A stretch of DNA of 26,042 nt from an uncultured bacterium (GCA_905216045.1 CAJMSL010000013.1:1-26042); one strand, 5' to 3'; counted from the stretch's first letter, positions 14,933-22,671 are shown. Numbers and translations are program-made. The notes: generated by a model not told the origin, from the letters alone.

Positions 14933-15913
14933 TTACAGGCCGAGCATAGGCTCCAGAACGAAGAAGTATGCGAGCACTACGATGCCCAGGATGATGCGGT
15001 AGACGCCGAAGCACTTAAAGTCGTGACGGCGGACGAAGCCCATGAGCCACTTGATGGCGATGAGCGAAACCACAAAGGCCACAACGCAGCCCACGCCCAA
15101 GATAGCGACCTCGTTGGCGCCGAACGTGCCGCCCTTGATGAAGTACTTGACCAGCTTGAGCGCACTTGCGCCAAACATAACGGGAATAGCCAGAAAGAAC
15201 GTGAACTTAGACGCCACCGAGCGCGTGCAGCCCAAAAGCAGGCCGCCGATGATGGTGGAGCCGGAGCGCGACGTGCCCGGCACCAGCGAGAGGATCTGGA
15301 AGCAGCCGATGCCCAGCGCCGTCTTCCAGCTCAGGTCCTCGAGCGTGGTGATGGAGCCAAAGTCCAGGTTATCGTCATCGTCCTCATCCTCAGCGGTAGC
15401 CGCGGCGGGCGCCGCAAAGTGCGCACCGGCGGGACGTCCACCCGACACCACGGCACGCGAACCAAACGAACCGGCAAGAGCGGCCTGGTCGCGCTTGTTC
15501 GCGCGCCAGTTCTCAATCACGATAAACAGCACGCCGTACACAATGAGCGCCAGCGCCACGACGGGAGCATTGTAGAAATGCTCCTCCATCCAGTCGTTAA
15601 GCGGCAGACCGATCGCCGCAGCGGGAATGCAGCCGAGCACAATCTTGCCCCACAGCACCCAAGTGTCGCGACGGCCCTCCTTGCCCTTGCTGGGAGAAAA
15701 CGGGTTAAGGTCGTAGAAGAACAGAACGCAGACGGCCAGAATGGCGCCGAGCTGAATCACGACTAGGAACATATTCCAGAACGTCTCGCTCACGTTCATC
15801 TTGACGAACTCGTCCACCAAGATCATGTGACCGGTCGACGAAACAGGCAGCCATTCGGTGATGCCCTCGACCAGGCCCATGAAGGCAGATTTTAGAAGCT
15901 CGATGATATCCAA
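14933..15913 (-). CDS. uppP: Undecaprenyl-diphosphatase UppP (BacA)
   Basis: This membrane enzyme dephosphorylates undecaprenyl diphosphate to recycle the lipid carrier for peptidoglycan; extra copies give bacitracin resistance. Both active-site motifs are present: VEGITEWLPVSSTGH (residues 15-29) and SLVPGTSRSGST (about 209-220). There are about eight hydrophobic segments. A TTG start at 15913 is chosen because GAGGGGG lies five bases upstream and the product then begins MDIIELLKSAFMGL, as in the family. Upstream ATGs would add a polar leader. At 326 residues it is longer than usual because of a low-complexity insertion (about 141-187) with a DEDDDD cluster between membrane segments. Confidence 0.95.
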   Translation of the reverse strand: MDIIELLKSAFMGLVEGITEWLPVSSTGHMILVDEFVKMNVSETFWNMFLVVIQLGAILAVCVLFFYDLNPFSPSKGKEGRRDTWVLWGKIVLGCIPAAAIGLPLNDWMEEHFYNAPVVALALIVYGVLFIVIENWRANKRDQAALAGSFGSRAVVSGGRPAGAHFAAPAAATAEDEDDDDNLDFGSITTLEDLSWKTALGIGCFQILSLVPGTSRSGSTIIGGLLLGCTRSVASKFTFFLAIPVMFGASALKLVKYFIKGGTFGANEVAILGVGCVVAFVVSLIAIKWLMGFVRRHDFKCFGVYRIILGIVVLAYFFVLEPMLGL

Positions 15914-16162
15914 AGGGACCCCCTCGTTAGACACCCGCCGGTAGATGTTCTGCGGACGATGCGGGCGATGTCCCATTATCAACCGTTGGCGGTGCGACCG
16001 CGCCCACCCTTACCAAAAAACTCGCCCGTTCACAGAATTGCGAGCGGTCAAACCGAAATCCTTGGGTATAACTGCAACAAGATAAAGTGTCCGGCGGCCA
16101 ACGCGCCCGCGCCCGCCCGACGCACGAGCCCCGCGCCCGTGCGATAGACCAAGGAGGAAACC

Positions 16163-16600
16163 ATGAACGAGGGCTACACCAAGGTATTTGTTTCACTCGA
16201 CGGTACTGAGCAGCAGGATTTTGTGCTCGCACGCGCCATCAAGGTCGCCGCGAACAACGGCGCCAAGCTAATCATCGGCCACGTTATCGATTCCACGGCG
16301 CTCGAGAGCGCCGGTTCCTATCCGGTCGATCTGGTCAACGGCCTAGAGGAGGCATTTAAGAACTCCATCGCCAAGCAGCTCGAAGAGGCCAAGGCCAATC
16401 CCGATATTCCCGAGGTCGAGGTCATGATTCGCGCCGGCCGCATTCGCGAGACGCTCAAGGACGAGATGCTCGACGTGGTTAAGCCCGACCTGGTGCTCTG
16501 CGGCGCCCGCGGCCTGTCCTCGATCAAGTATGCGCTGCTGGGTTCGATTTCGACGTTCCTGCTGCGCAACACGGACTGCGACATTTTGGTCGTGAAGTAG
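16163..16600 (+). CDS. Universal stress protein (UspA family)
   Basis: A single-domain 145-residue Usp. The ATP-binding signature G-x2-G-x9-G-S is intact as GARGLSSIKYALLGS (Gly114, Gly117, Gly127), so it is probably the nucleotide-binding subclass. The N-terminal KVFVSLDGTEQQDF strand and the C-terminal DILVVK strand are typical. AAGGAGG sits six to seven bases before the ATG. It is divergent from uppP across about 250 bases and convergent with hipA. Such proteins support survival under stress or growth arrest; the specific role here is unknown. Confidence 0.93.
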   Translation: MNEGYTKVFVSLDGTEQQDFVLARAIKVAANNGAKLIIGHVIDSTALESAGSYPVDLVNGLEEAFKNSIAKQLEEAKANPDIPEVEVMIRAGRIRETLKDEMLDVVKPDLVLCGARGLSSIKYALLGSISTFLLRNTDCDILVVK

Positions 16601-16613
16601 CGTTGCTCCCACC

Positions 16614-16706
16614 GGCCGCGGGGCCTGCGGGGTTTCCACGGGCACGTCCTCGCCGCGTTGCGGCTGCGGGATGTGCCCTTAGGAAACCCCTCCCGGCCCC
16701 GCGGCC
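16614..16706. repeat. Long nested inverted repeat after the universal stress gene
   Basis: A 93-base multi-stem palindrome. GGCCGCGGGGCC (16614-16625) pairs with GGCCCCGCGGCC (16695-16706). GGGGTTTCC (16629-16637) pairs with GGAAACCCC (16682-16690). GGGCAC (16640-16645) pairs with GTGCCC (16673-16678). GCCGC/GCGGC (16652-16664) forms the tip. It begins 13 bases after the stop at 16600 and lacks a T-run. Confidence 0.8.
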
Positions 16707-16747
16707 TTCGCAGCCTTGCTTCAACGAGTTGTCTGATAGAAAAATGG

Positions 16748-16800
16748 CGTGCCGCCCCTTTTGGGGCGGCACGTTTTGTTTGGGGCGGCACGTTTTTGTT
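16748..16800 (+). terminator. Terminator with tandemly duplicated 3' arm
   Basis: CGTGCCGCCCC (16748-16758), tetraloop TTTT and GGGGCGGCACG (16763-16773) form a perfect 11-bp stem followed by TTTTGTTT. The 3' arm plus T-tract is then repeated at 16782-16800 (GGGGCGGCACGTTTTTGTT), a 19-base direct repeat. It lies between convergent usp and hipA; on the minus strand the hairpin is followed by CCATTTTTC, so it may serve both. Confidence 0.8.
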
Positions 16801-18091
16801 ATAAGGCGATCCTGCTTAGACGAGCTTGCACTTCTGGAATGATCTTCTCGAACATTACCTCCGCCTCGGGAAATCCCTCTTCTTTGAGACCGCGCGCGGC
16901 GTCTCTTAGCGCGTCTGGAACTTCATTGCAGGTATCAGCAATCATTCCGGCAACAATTCCCCCGGGCAAACCCGCCCCAATCATTTGGCTCATCACCAAC
17001 CCGCGCGTTACGTCGTCAATCTTGCGGCTCCCACCAAACGAGACGCCCATCTCGCGAACAAGACTGGGGTAAACCGTTGTGCACAGCACGTCATAGAGCG
17101 GCGCCAACCTCACTTGCTTCCAACTTTCGTCCCACACGAGCGACCAGTTCTTTAGATGGTTATCGCAGTTACCTACGGCATAGTCGAACAGCTGGTTATA
17201 GCCGACAAGGAACCTGTCCTCCATTTGATTCGTCGACGCCCTTCGCACCGCATCAACGATAAGTCCCAGGTAATTGACGCCCGTCGGCTCATATTTAAGC
17301 TCACGCGAGATGCCCTTGGCCTGACAAGCATCTTCCTGGTGCAAACGGTATGGAATTGGCAATCCGTCAACCGAGCGTCCGGCATCAGGCATTACTCGGT
17401 CAAAGCGCTTCACGGCGATAATTGGCTCAGCATCTTCAACTCGGATAAGAAAACACTCTTCGGCCGATAGGTCCATCAGAGAGGCGGCCCTCACGCACAT
17501 CGCTTCGCACACCGTCTCACCCGGGAACGTTTTCGACCCCGCCTTGAGAATATACGTAGATGGGGCCGCCCCATGAGGCAGGTACCATCCGCCACATGGG
17601 TCATCGCCCGTATGGTAGAGACCAACCTTCGCCTGAGCACCTGCAAGGGAGATTCGGCTCTCTAGCGCTAAATCAAAAGCAACCTCCGCCGGTGCATATG
17701 CCAGCCCGCCTAGCTGTTCCTCACCTATCTCTTCATAGCCCATTTCGAGACTGTCAGTCGCAGGCTCTCGAGTCAAAACCAGAGCGCCGACGGGTTCATC
17801 GCGGACCAAATCGAGCACCTTAAAATAATCTCCGCGTTCCGCTCGCGCCCTTTTCTCAAGGTCCCTGTTGAGCTGCCCCTCCGGAATGATGCCGGAGAAA
17901 AAGGAACCCGTTGCGTCCGGACTAAATGTCTCGGCCGTCAACGGCAGCGAGATCGAAATCGGGGCCGCATCACCGCTCTCGAAATATTTGGGGCTATAGG
18001 TGAATATCGGAAGCCCCGCGTTTTCCTCCAATATGCCAACCTGCTGGTAAGACCCATTAAACTCACGGTGAACGAACAGCGTGCCGTCCAT
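16799..18091 (-). CDS. hipA: HipA-family serine/threonine kinase toxin
   Basis: HipA toxins phosphorylate a target (glutamyl-tRNA synthetase in E. coli) and induce growth arrest and persistence. This 430-residue protein has the N-terminal HipA domain (about 1-115), then the kinase fold. The P-loop region RISLAGAQAKVG carries Ser148, equivalent to the autophosphorylated Ser150 of E. coli. It also has ILKAGS (Lys183), VKRFDR, HQEDACQ, the catalytic loop GNCDNHLKNWS (Asp310) and the metal Asp334 in LYDVLCT. All key residues are intact, so it should be active. The ATG at 18091 overlaps the antitoxin stop by one base (TAATG), coupling translation. Codon and base composition look less GC-rich than neighbours by eye, consistent with transfer. 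Its target here is unknown. Confidence 0.93.
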   Translation of the reverse strand: MDGTLFVHREFNGSYQQVGILEENAGLPIFTYSPKYFESGDAAPISISLPLTAETFSPDATGSFFSGIIPEGQLNRDLEKRARAERGDYFKVLDLVRDEPVGALVLTREPATDSLEMGYEEIGEEQLGGLAYAPAEVAFDLALESRISLAGAQAKVGLYHTGDDPCGGWYLPHGAAPSTYILKAGSKTFPGETVCEAMCVRAASLMDLSAEECFLIRVEDAEPIIAVKRFDRVMPDAGRSVDGLPIPYRLHQEDACQAKGISRELKYEPTGVNYLGLIVDAVRRASTNQMEDRFLVGYNQLFDYAVGNCDNHLKNWSLVWDESWKQVRLAPLYDVLCTTVYPSLVREMGVSFGGSRKIDDVTRGLVMSQMIGAGLPGGIVAGMIADTCNEVPDALRDAARGLKEEGFPEAEVMFEKIIPEVQARLSRIAL

Positions 18092-18381
18092 TATTTCCCC
18101 CTCACCTTCAGAATAAAATCGATATCCACGATGGAGGCGTAATCGAAAATGACACCAATTTCGACCGTCGTCCGCCCCCGCTCGATATCACCAATCACAC
18201 GAAGGCTGCGACCCGTCATAGTCGCGACGTCACGTTGAGTCAAGCCAAGCTCACGCCTTCTGAGCCTGAGGGCCTTCCCTATCTCGGCGGGATCGAAAAC
18301 CATGCGCTCCGAGAAAGCGACTTCCGACGGTTTGAGTTTGATGCGTCCATCCAGTTTTTTAGTCGTTGTCACCGTTCTCAT
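18091..18381 (-). CDS. hipB: HipB-like antitoxin, Xre-family repressor
   Basis: The 96-residue protein starts at the ATG at 18381, with GGAGG four bases upstream; a longer reading of the frame would run through the operators and has no ribosome site. A helix-turn-helix of Xre type spans about residues 31-80 (AEIGKALRLRRRELGLTQRDVATMTGRSLRVIGDIERGRTTV). It ends in a hydrophobic strand (VDIDFILKVRGK) that in HipB dimers packs into a sheet. The basic N-terminal segment of about 28 residues is longer than in E. coli HipB. It should neutralise HipA and repress its own promoter through the repeats at 18393-18494. Confidence 0.92.
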   Translation of the reverse strand: MRTVTTTKKLDGRIKLKPSEVAFSERMVFDPAEIGKALRLRRRELGLTQRDVATMTGRSLRVIGDIERGRTTVEIGVIFDYASIVDIDFILKVRGK

Positions 18382-18392
18382 GATGCCTCCAG

Positions 18393-18416
18393 CTATATTC
18401 CTATTCGTGAACATAG
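18393..18416. promoter_or_regulatory. hipBA operator O1
   Basis: CTATATTCC-N5-GTGAACATAG, an imperfect palindrome with half-site CTATRTTCM. It overlaps the -10 and the presumed start of the hipB transcript, just 12 bases before the ATG. Confidence 0.75.
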
Positions 18417-18420
18417 TATA
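18415..18420 (-). promoter_or_regulatory. Putative -10 box of hipBA
   Basis: The minus strand reads TATACT here, about 34 bases upstream of the hipB ATG and flanked by O1 and O2. A consensus -35 is not evident; its place would fall within O2. Confidence 0.45.
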
Positions 18421-18431
18421 AAACTGTGGAA

Positions 18432-18455
18432 CTATGTTCATGTACGGGAATATAG
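18432..18455. promoter_or_regulatory. hipBA operator O2
   Basis: CTATGTTCAT-N5-GGAATATAG. Apart from the five-base spacer and one base, it is the exact reverse complement of O1. It would cover the -35 region. Confidence 0.75.
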
Positions 18456-18470
18456 TGTTGACTACATTAG

Positions 18471-18494
18471 TAATGTTCATGTTCAGGAATATAG
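18471..18494. promoter_or_regulatory. hipBA operator O3 (degenerate in one half)
   Basis: TAATGTTCAT-N5-GGAATATAG has the same orientation as O2 and differs at the first two bases of the outer half-site. Its centre is 39 bp from O2, as O2 is from O1. Confidence 0.65.
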
Positions 18495-18537
18495 CTGTCG
18501 AGAAGCTTGATTTTTTAGATGGGAAGATCCTGAACGG

Positions 18538-19599
18538 CTACGCCATACGGGCTGACCACTCAAAGTATTGGAACTTGTTGGTTGAGAAGGCGAATGTTAC
18601 GACGAAGCCTTCGCCCGGCTCCGATGCTGCGGTGACATCGATGCCCATCTTGGAGCACAAGCGCGCCACTAGATAGAGACCGATGCCCGTTGCGCGCTTG
18701 GTGGTGCGGCCGTTGTCGCCGGTAAAGCCCTTCTCGAACACGCGCGGCAGGTCGGCCGCGCTCACGCCGCAGCCGTTGTCCGCGACGGTAAGCTCGATGC
18801 GCTCGCTCGCCAGGCCCTCGTCCAGCAACGCACCCGAAAACACAATCTTTGCGCCGTCCTCACGCGCATATTTAATGCTGTTCTGAATGAGCTGGCCCAG
18901 AATAAACTCGAGCCACTTCTCGTCGGTGAAGACCTCAAAGTCGAGGTTCTCGCACACCGGAGCCACGTGCGCCGCGATGAGCTCGCGGGCGTTGGCTTTG
19001 ATTGCGCCCGTCACCAGAGCCTTGAGGTTCCAACGTCGAATCAGGTAATCGCGCTCCACGACTTCCGAGCGCGCATAGTAGAGCGCCTGGTCGATATAGC
19101 GCTCCACGCGGGCAAGTTCGCGTGCCAGGTCATCTACGCGCGACAGGTCGTCTTCGCTGCCGTCCAGGTTTTCCAAAATCAGATGGGCTGCCGCCAGGGG
19201 CAGCTTGGCCTCGTGGACCCAGCTCTCGATATAGTCGCGGTAGTCATCGGTCTGGCGCCTGCCTTCGGCAACCTCGTCACAAGCGGCTTTGCCCACCCGG
19301 CGCAAGACCTCGTATTCGAGCTCGCCCTCGGCATAGGTCGGACATTGCACCATCTCCTGCACCCATGCGGGACTCTCGAGCTCCTCTGCCGCACGCTCCA
19401 GCTGGCGCAGAAAACGACGACGGCGCGCGTACTCGATCACGATGCCGAGCATACCGAAGATATAGGACACGCCGACCGCCACGACCACGATGGAAACGGG
19501 TGCGCCGGCGACCGTCAGCACAAAGCAGCTCAGCAGCACGCCGCACGTCCACACGGCGACGGGAAGCAGCGCATCTTTAAAGAACTTGCCAAACGACAT
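18538..19599 (-). CDS. Sensor histidine kinase, intramembrane-sensing (BceS-like)
   Basis: The 353-residue kinase has two closely spaced membrane segments (about 12-31 and 35-56) joined by only a few residues (AGAP), leaving almost no extracellular sensor, as in BceS/GraS kinases. The H-box is ESWVHEAKLPLAA with phospho-acceptor His129. The N-box is LGQLIQNSIKYA, then DNGCGV and a GFTGDNGRTTKRATGIGLYL lid and G2 region. It begins 9 bases after the response regulator stop and is surely co-transcribed. Family members usually detect cell-envelope antibiotics through a partner BceAB-type ABC transporter, which is not present here. The gene ends 156 bases upstream of the hipB start on the same strand with no clear terminator between. 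Confidence 0.92.
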   Translation of the reverse strand: MSFGKFFKDALLPVAVWTCGVLLSCFVLTVAGAPVSIVVVAVGVSYIFGMLGIVIEYARRRRFLRQLERAAEELESPAWVQEMVQCPTYAEGELEYEVLRRVGKAACDEVAEGRRQTDDYRDYIESWVHEAKLPLAAAHLILENLDGSEDDLSRVDDLARELARVERYIDQALYYARSEVVERDYLIRRWNLKALVTGAIKANARELIAAHVAPVCENLDFEVFTDEKWLEFILGQLIQNSIKYAREDGAKIVFSGALLDEGLASERIELTVADNGCGVSAADLPRVFEKGFTGDNGRTTKRATGIGLYLVARLCSKMGIDVTAASEPGEGFVVTFAFSTNKFQYFEWSARMA

Positions 19600-19608
19600 A
19601 GCCGGCCC

Positions 19609-20280
19609 CTAGACCGAATAGCCTTGGCCGCGATGCGTGGTCAAATACCCCTTGATACCGATTTTTTCGAGCGTGGTGCGCAGGCGGTTGATGTTGACGG
19701 TGAGCGTATTGTCGTCCACGAAGGCGTCGGAGTCCCACAGGTCCTGCATGATGGCCGAGCGCGAGACGATCTTGCCCGCACGGCTCAGAAGCAGCGAGAG
19801 GATACGCAGCTCGTTTTTGGTGAGCTCGGTGCTGGTGCCCGTTTGCGTGTTGGTGACCATGGAGCGTGCGAGGTCGAGCTCCAGTCCCTTGTGGACGAGC
19901 GTGCTGCGCTCGCCCGCCGACGCGGTGCGACGCAGCAAGGCATTGATGCGCGCCACGAGCACACGGGCGCTATAGGGCTTGGGAACAAAGTCGTCCGCGC
20001 CGAGCGTCATGGCCATGACCTCGTCGATCTCGGTCGTGCGCGACGTGAGAACGATGATGGGAACCTCGGATTCGCGGCGAACCTCGTGGCAGATATGCTG
20101 GCCGTCCTTGACGGGAAGCGTGAGGTCGAGCAGCACCAGGTCGGGCGCGGCGGCGAGAATATCGCGCGAGACATGCTCAAACGATTCGCATGCCTCGATT
20201 TCAAACCCGGCGCGGGCAAGGATGTCGACAAGCTCACGACGAATGGGCTCGTCGTCCTCAACGACATAAATCAGCGCCAT
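19609..20280 (-). CDS. OmpR/PhoB-family response regulator (BceR-like)
   Basis: The 223-residue protein has a receiver domain (ALIYVVEDDEPIRREL, phospho-acceptor Asp52 in LVLLDLTLPVKDG, Thr/Ser switch in VLTSR, Lys101 in FVPKPYS) and a C-terminal winged helix (LTKNELRILSLLLSR, DNTLTVNINRLRTTLEKIG, TTHRGQGYSV). The wording of the DNA-binding domain matches the BceR/GraR group. The ATG at 20280 has GGGAGG upstream and puts the first beta strand at the N terminus; an earlier ATG seven codons upstream lacks a ribosome site. It is probably phosphorylated by the adjacent kinase. Target genes are unknown. Confidence 0.93.
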   Translation of the reverse strand: MALIYVVEDDEPIRRELVDILARAGFEIEACESFEHVSRDILAAAPDLVLLDLTLPVKDGQHICHEVRRESEVPIIVLTSRTTEIDEVMAMTLGADDFVPKPYSARVLVARINALLRRTASAGERSTLVHKGLELDLARSMVTNTQTGTSTELTKNELRILSLLLSRAGKIVSRSAIMQDLWDSDAFVDDNTLTVNINRLRTTLEKIGIKGYLTTHRGQGYSV

Positions 20281-20398
20281 GTGTCCTCCCATTTCGCGCA
20301 ACTTGCACCTTCCACACCATTATGCCCACGGCGTCGCAGCGATACGACCCCGTGGGCACCTAATATGACAAAAGTGTTCGGTAGCCTCGAGAGAAATA

Positions 20399-20429
20399 GG
20401 GGCCGACCGGTCCTAAACCGATCGACCCC
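20399..20429 (-). terminator. Terminator of the aminotransferase operon
   Basis: GGGG-CGA-CGGT pairs with ACCG-TCG-CCCC around loop CCTAA, with two mismatches. It lies 21 bases past the stop at 20450. The minus-strand tail is TATTTCTC. Confidence 0.6.
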
Positions 20430-20449
20430 ATCACTTCGACCTCGAGCCT

Positions 20450-21580
20450 CTACTCGAGCGTACGCATGTACGCAGAGATGGCATCCAGGCCCTTCTGCAG
20501 GTCGTCGGTGTTATCGGAGTATGCATAGCCGATGCGCATGCTCTTGGGCTCCTCGAAGCAATCGCCCGGGGTGACGAGCGCGCCGGATTTCTTAATCATG
20601 TCAATGCAGAACGTCCTGGAGTCGATGTCGTAGTCGTAATACACGAGCGCGGTGGTACCCGCCTCGGGCTTGACGAACGACAGGTGCGGCTCGCTCTCGA
20701 CCCACTTCTCCAGAACAGCAAGGTTCTGACGGACGATGCGACGGCTGCGCTCAAGGATCACGGAAGCGTTGCCCAGAATCAGCTCCGCCACCGTCTCGCT
20801 GAATATGCCGGCGGAAATCAGGTTGTAGTCGCGATGCGAGAGCAGCGCGCGACGAAGTTCCGGGCTCTTGGTGACCGCCCAGCCCAGACGCAGGCCGGCG
20901 AACGACCAGACCTTGGACATGGATGCGGTGACGACGGCCTTGTCGTACAGGTCGATCACAGACTCGGAGTACTCATCCGTCTGAGTAAGCAGACGATAGA
21001 CCTCGTCGCAGAGCACCCACGCGTCGTGTTTGCGTGCGACCTCGACAATCGCCTTGAGCGTATCGGTGTCGAGCAGGGCGCCCGTGGGGTTGTCCGGGTT
21101 ATTGATGCAGATGAGCTTGGTATCGTCGGTCACCAGGGTATCGAGCGCGTCGACGTCGACGTGATAGCCGTTCTTGCGATCGAGCTGAAGGATATCGACC
21201 TTCGCACCGCACATCTCGGGAATCGAGTAAAGCTGCTGGTAGGTAGGCTTGACGGAGACTACGTGATCGCCCGGTTCGACGAGCGTGGAAATAACCAGGG
21301 AGTTGGCACCGGTCGCGCCGTGCGTGGGCACGATATGCCCGGGTTCGACCGTCTTATAGAGACGCGCGACCCCCTCGAGGAAGCCGGGCTGCCCCTCGAT
21401 GTCCCCGTAGGTGAATCGGCGCGAGCACAGGCTATCGAGCCACGCCTTCTTGTCGGTGTTCGTAAGCTCGAACAGCTGGTCGAGCGTGAGGGAGTAGACG
21501 CACGTCTCCGCAACGTTGTGGGTGCACTTGGTCTCCCACTCGTTCATCCACTGCTCGACGGCGAAATCCTTGATCTGCAT
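20450..21580 (-). CDS. Fold-type I PLP-dependent aminotransferase
   Basis: This 376-residue class I/II aminotransferase has PLP Lys223 in TASMSKVWSFAGLRLGW, NNPDNPTG at 160-167, CDEVY (Asp192/Tyr195) and a C-terminal MRIGYAYSD Arg. The N-terminal signature VEQWMNEWETKCTHNVAETC recalls a subgroup that includes capreomycidine-synthase-like enzymes, but that resemblance is from memory and does not assign a substrate. It lies 24 bases downstream of the ornithine-cyclodeaminase-like gene on the same strand, with GGAAAGGA before the ATG, so the two form an operon. Together they could convert an amino acid to an oxo acid or cyclic imine and reduce it, or the reverse. Confidence 0.85.
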   Translation of the reverse strand: MQIKDFAVEQWMNEWETKCTHNVAETCVYSLTLDQLFELTNTDKKAWLDSLCSRRFTYGDIEGQPGFLEGVARLYKTVEPGHIVPTHGATGANSLVISTLVEPGDHVVSVKPTYQQLYSIPEMCGAKVDILQLDRKNGYHVDVDALDTLVTDDTKLICINNPDNPTGALLDTDTLKAIVEVARKHDAWVLCDEVYRLLTQTDEYSESVIDLYDKAVVTASMSKVWSFAGLRLGWAVTKSPELRRALLSHRDYNLISAGIFSETVAELILGNASVILERSRRIVRQNLAVLEKWVESEPHLSFVKPEAGTTALVYYDYDIDSRTFCIDMIKKSGALVTPGDCFEEPKSMRIGYAYSDNTDDLQKGLDAISAYMRTLE

Positions 21581-21604
21581 TGTCGTTTCCTTTCCTTGAC
21601 TGTC

Positions 21605-22636
21605 TTACAGTTCCACCACGGTACCCAGCCCCGCCTCGATGGCGCGGTCGTAGGCGATTTTCGATGCCGAAAGGTCCTGAACGGCGATGCCCGACGTATC
21701 GAACACCGTCACTTGCTCGTCATCCGAACGCCCCGTAGCCGTGCCGGCGATGACTTCGCCGAGCTCCGCTCTGATGTCCTCGGGCGTGATGACACCCTCG
21801 GCAACCGGAATCTCCATCTCACCGGACGCGACCGATTGCTCGCGGTCGTCGACGTAAACAGCGGCACGGGCGACAAGTGCCGAGGCGAGCTCCTGCTTGC
21901 CGGGCATGTCGGCACCGACGCAGGAGATATGCGCACCGGGGCGCACCCATGCATCGGGGATGATGGGCTTGGTCGCCGGCGTGATCGTCACGATGATGTC
22001 GGCCTCTGCCGCGGCACCTTGGCCGTCGGCCGTCGCCTCGATGGAATAGGTGGATGCCTCGCGAACATGCTCGCAGGCGCCCAAGATATGGGCGACTTCG
22101 TCTCGCATGCGATCGACGCGGGCCTCGGGCGCGGCATCGGAAACCGGCTCCCACACCTTGACCTCACTCACTTTGGGACAGGCGGCGAGCACGCCCGCCA
22201 CCATATAGGTGCTCATATGGCCGGCACCCGCAACAAGCAATTTGGACGCATCCGCCCGAGCCAGCCACTTGGCACCGAGCGCAGCGGCGGCACCGGTGCG
22301 AAGTCCAGTGACGGCGGAGGCATTGAGCAGCGCTAACGGCTCTCCCGTAGCGTTGTCGCACAGCAGCGTGGTGCCAAAGATCTCGGGCAGCCCCTTTTTG
22401 GGATTCTGAGAGAACCAGGCAGTGAGCTTGAGACCGAAGAGGCCGCTTCCCGCCAACTCGCCCGAGCGGATATCCATATCGGCCGCACCGGGCTCGAACT
22501 GCTCATATACCATCGGCCACGCAACACCCTTGCCCGTTGCCTTCTGGCGATATGCCTCCTCCACGGCAGCGATTGCATCCTCGATCGTCAGCACCTTGGA
22601 AACTTCCTCGGCCGAAAGTACCATCATCTGCCCCAT
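21605..22636 (-). CDS. Ornithine cyclodeaminase / mu-crystallin family protein
   Basis: Family members are NAD(P)-dependent; they cyclise ornithine to proline or reduce cyclic ketimines, or act as amino-acid dehydrogenases. The 343-residue product has GLKLTAWF with Lys70, VTGLRTGAAAALGAKWLAR with Arg113, the Rossmann loop VAGAGHMS (135-142), VGADMPGKQEL with the catalytic-type Asp, and VYVDDREQSVASGE. These match the ornithine/amino-acid-binding residues of OCD, but the loop GAGHMS lacks the common QA, so the substrate may differ. Of several clustered start codons, the ATG at 22636 is five bases from AAAGGAG. It is first in an operon with the aminotransferase and divergent from a PucR regulator. 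No proline or arginine pathway genes are adjacent. Confidence 0.87.
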   Translation of the reverse strand: MGQMMVLSAEEVSKVLTIEDAIAAVEEAYRQKATGKGVAWPMVYEQFEPGAADMDIRSGELAGSGLFGLKLTAWFSQNPKKGLPEIFGTTLLCDNATGEPLALLNASAVTGLRTGAAAALGAKWLARADASKLLVAGAGHMSTYMVAGVLAACPKVSEVKVWEPVSDAAPEARVDRMRDEVAHILGACEHVREASTYSIEATADGQGAAAEADIIVTITPATKPIIPDAWVRPGAHISCVGADMPGKQELASALVARAAVYVDDREQSVASGEMEIPVAEGVITPEDIRAELGEVIAGTATGRSDDEQVTVFDTSGIAVQDLSASKIAYDRAIEAGLGTVVEL

Positions 22637-22671
22637 CATCACTCCTTTCAGCGAAAGCTTTACGTTGCTTC

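Noticed and set aside
18393..18494. CRISPR-like regularly spaced repeats upstream of hipB
   Set aside because: There are only three units, one inverted, each is a palindromic operator, and the intervening DNA contains a promoter. This fits repressor sites, not an array.
18967..20574. Plus-strand open frame of 535 codons opposite the two-component genes
   Set aside because: It spans both genes of a clear operon and their intergenic gap, has no recognisable domain or ribosome site, and shows the shadow-frame composition.
20684..22336. Plus-strand open frame of 550 codons opposite the aminotransferase and OCD-like genes
   Set aside because: It crosses two well-supported genes and their junction, with no motif or ribosome site.
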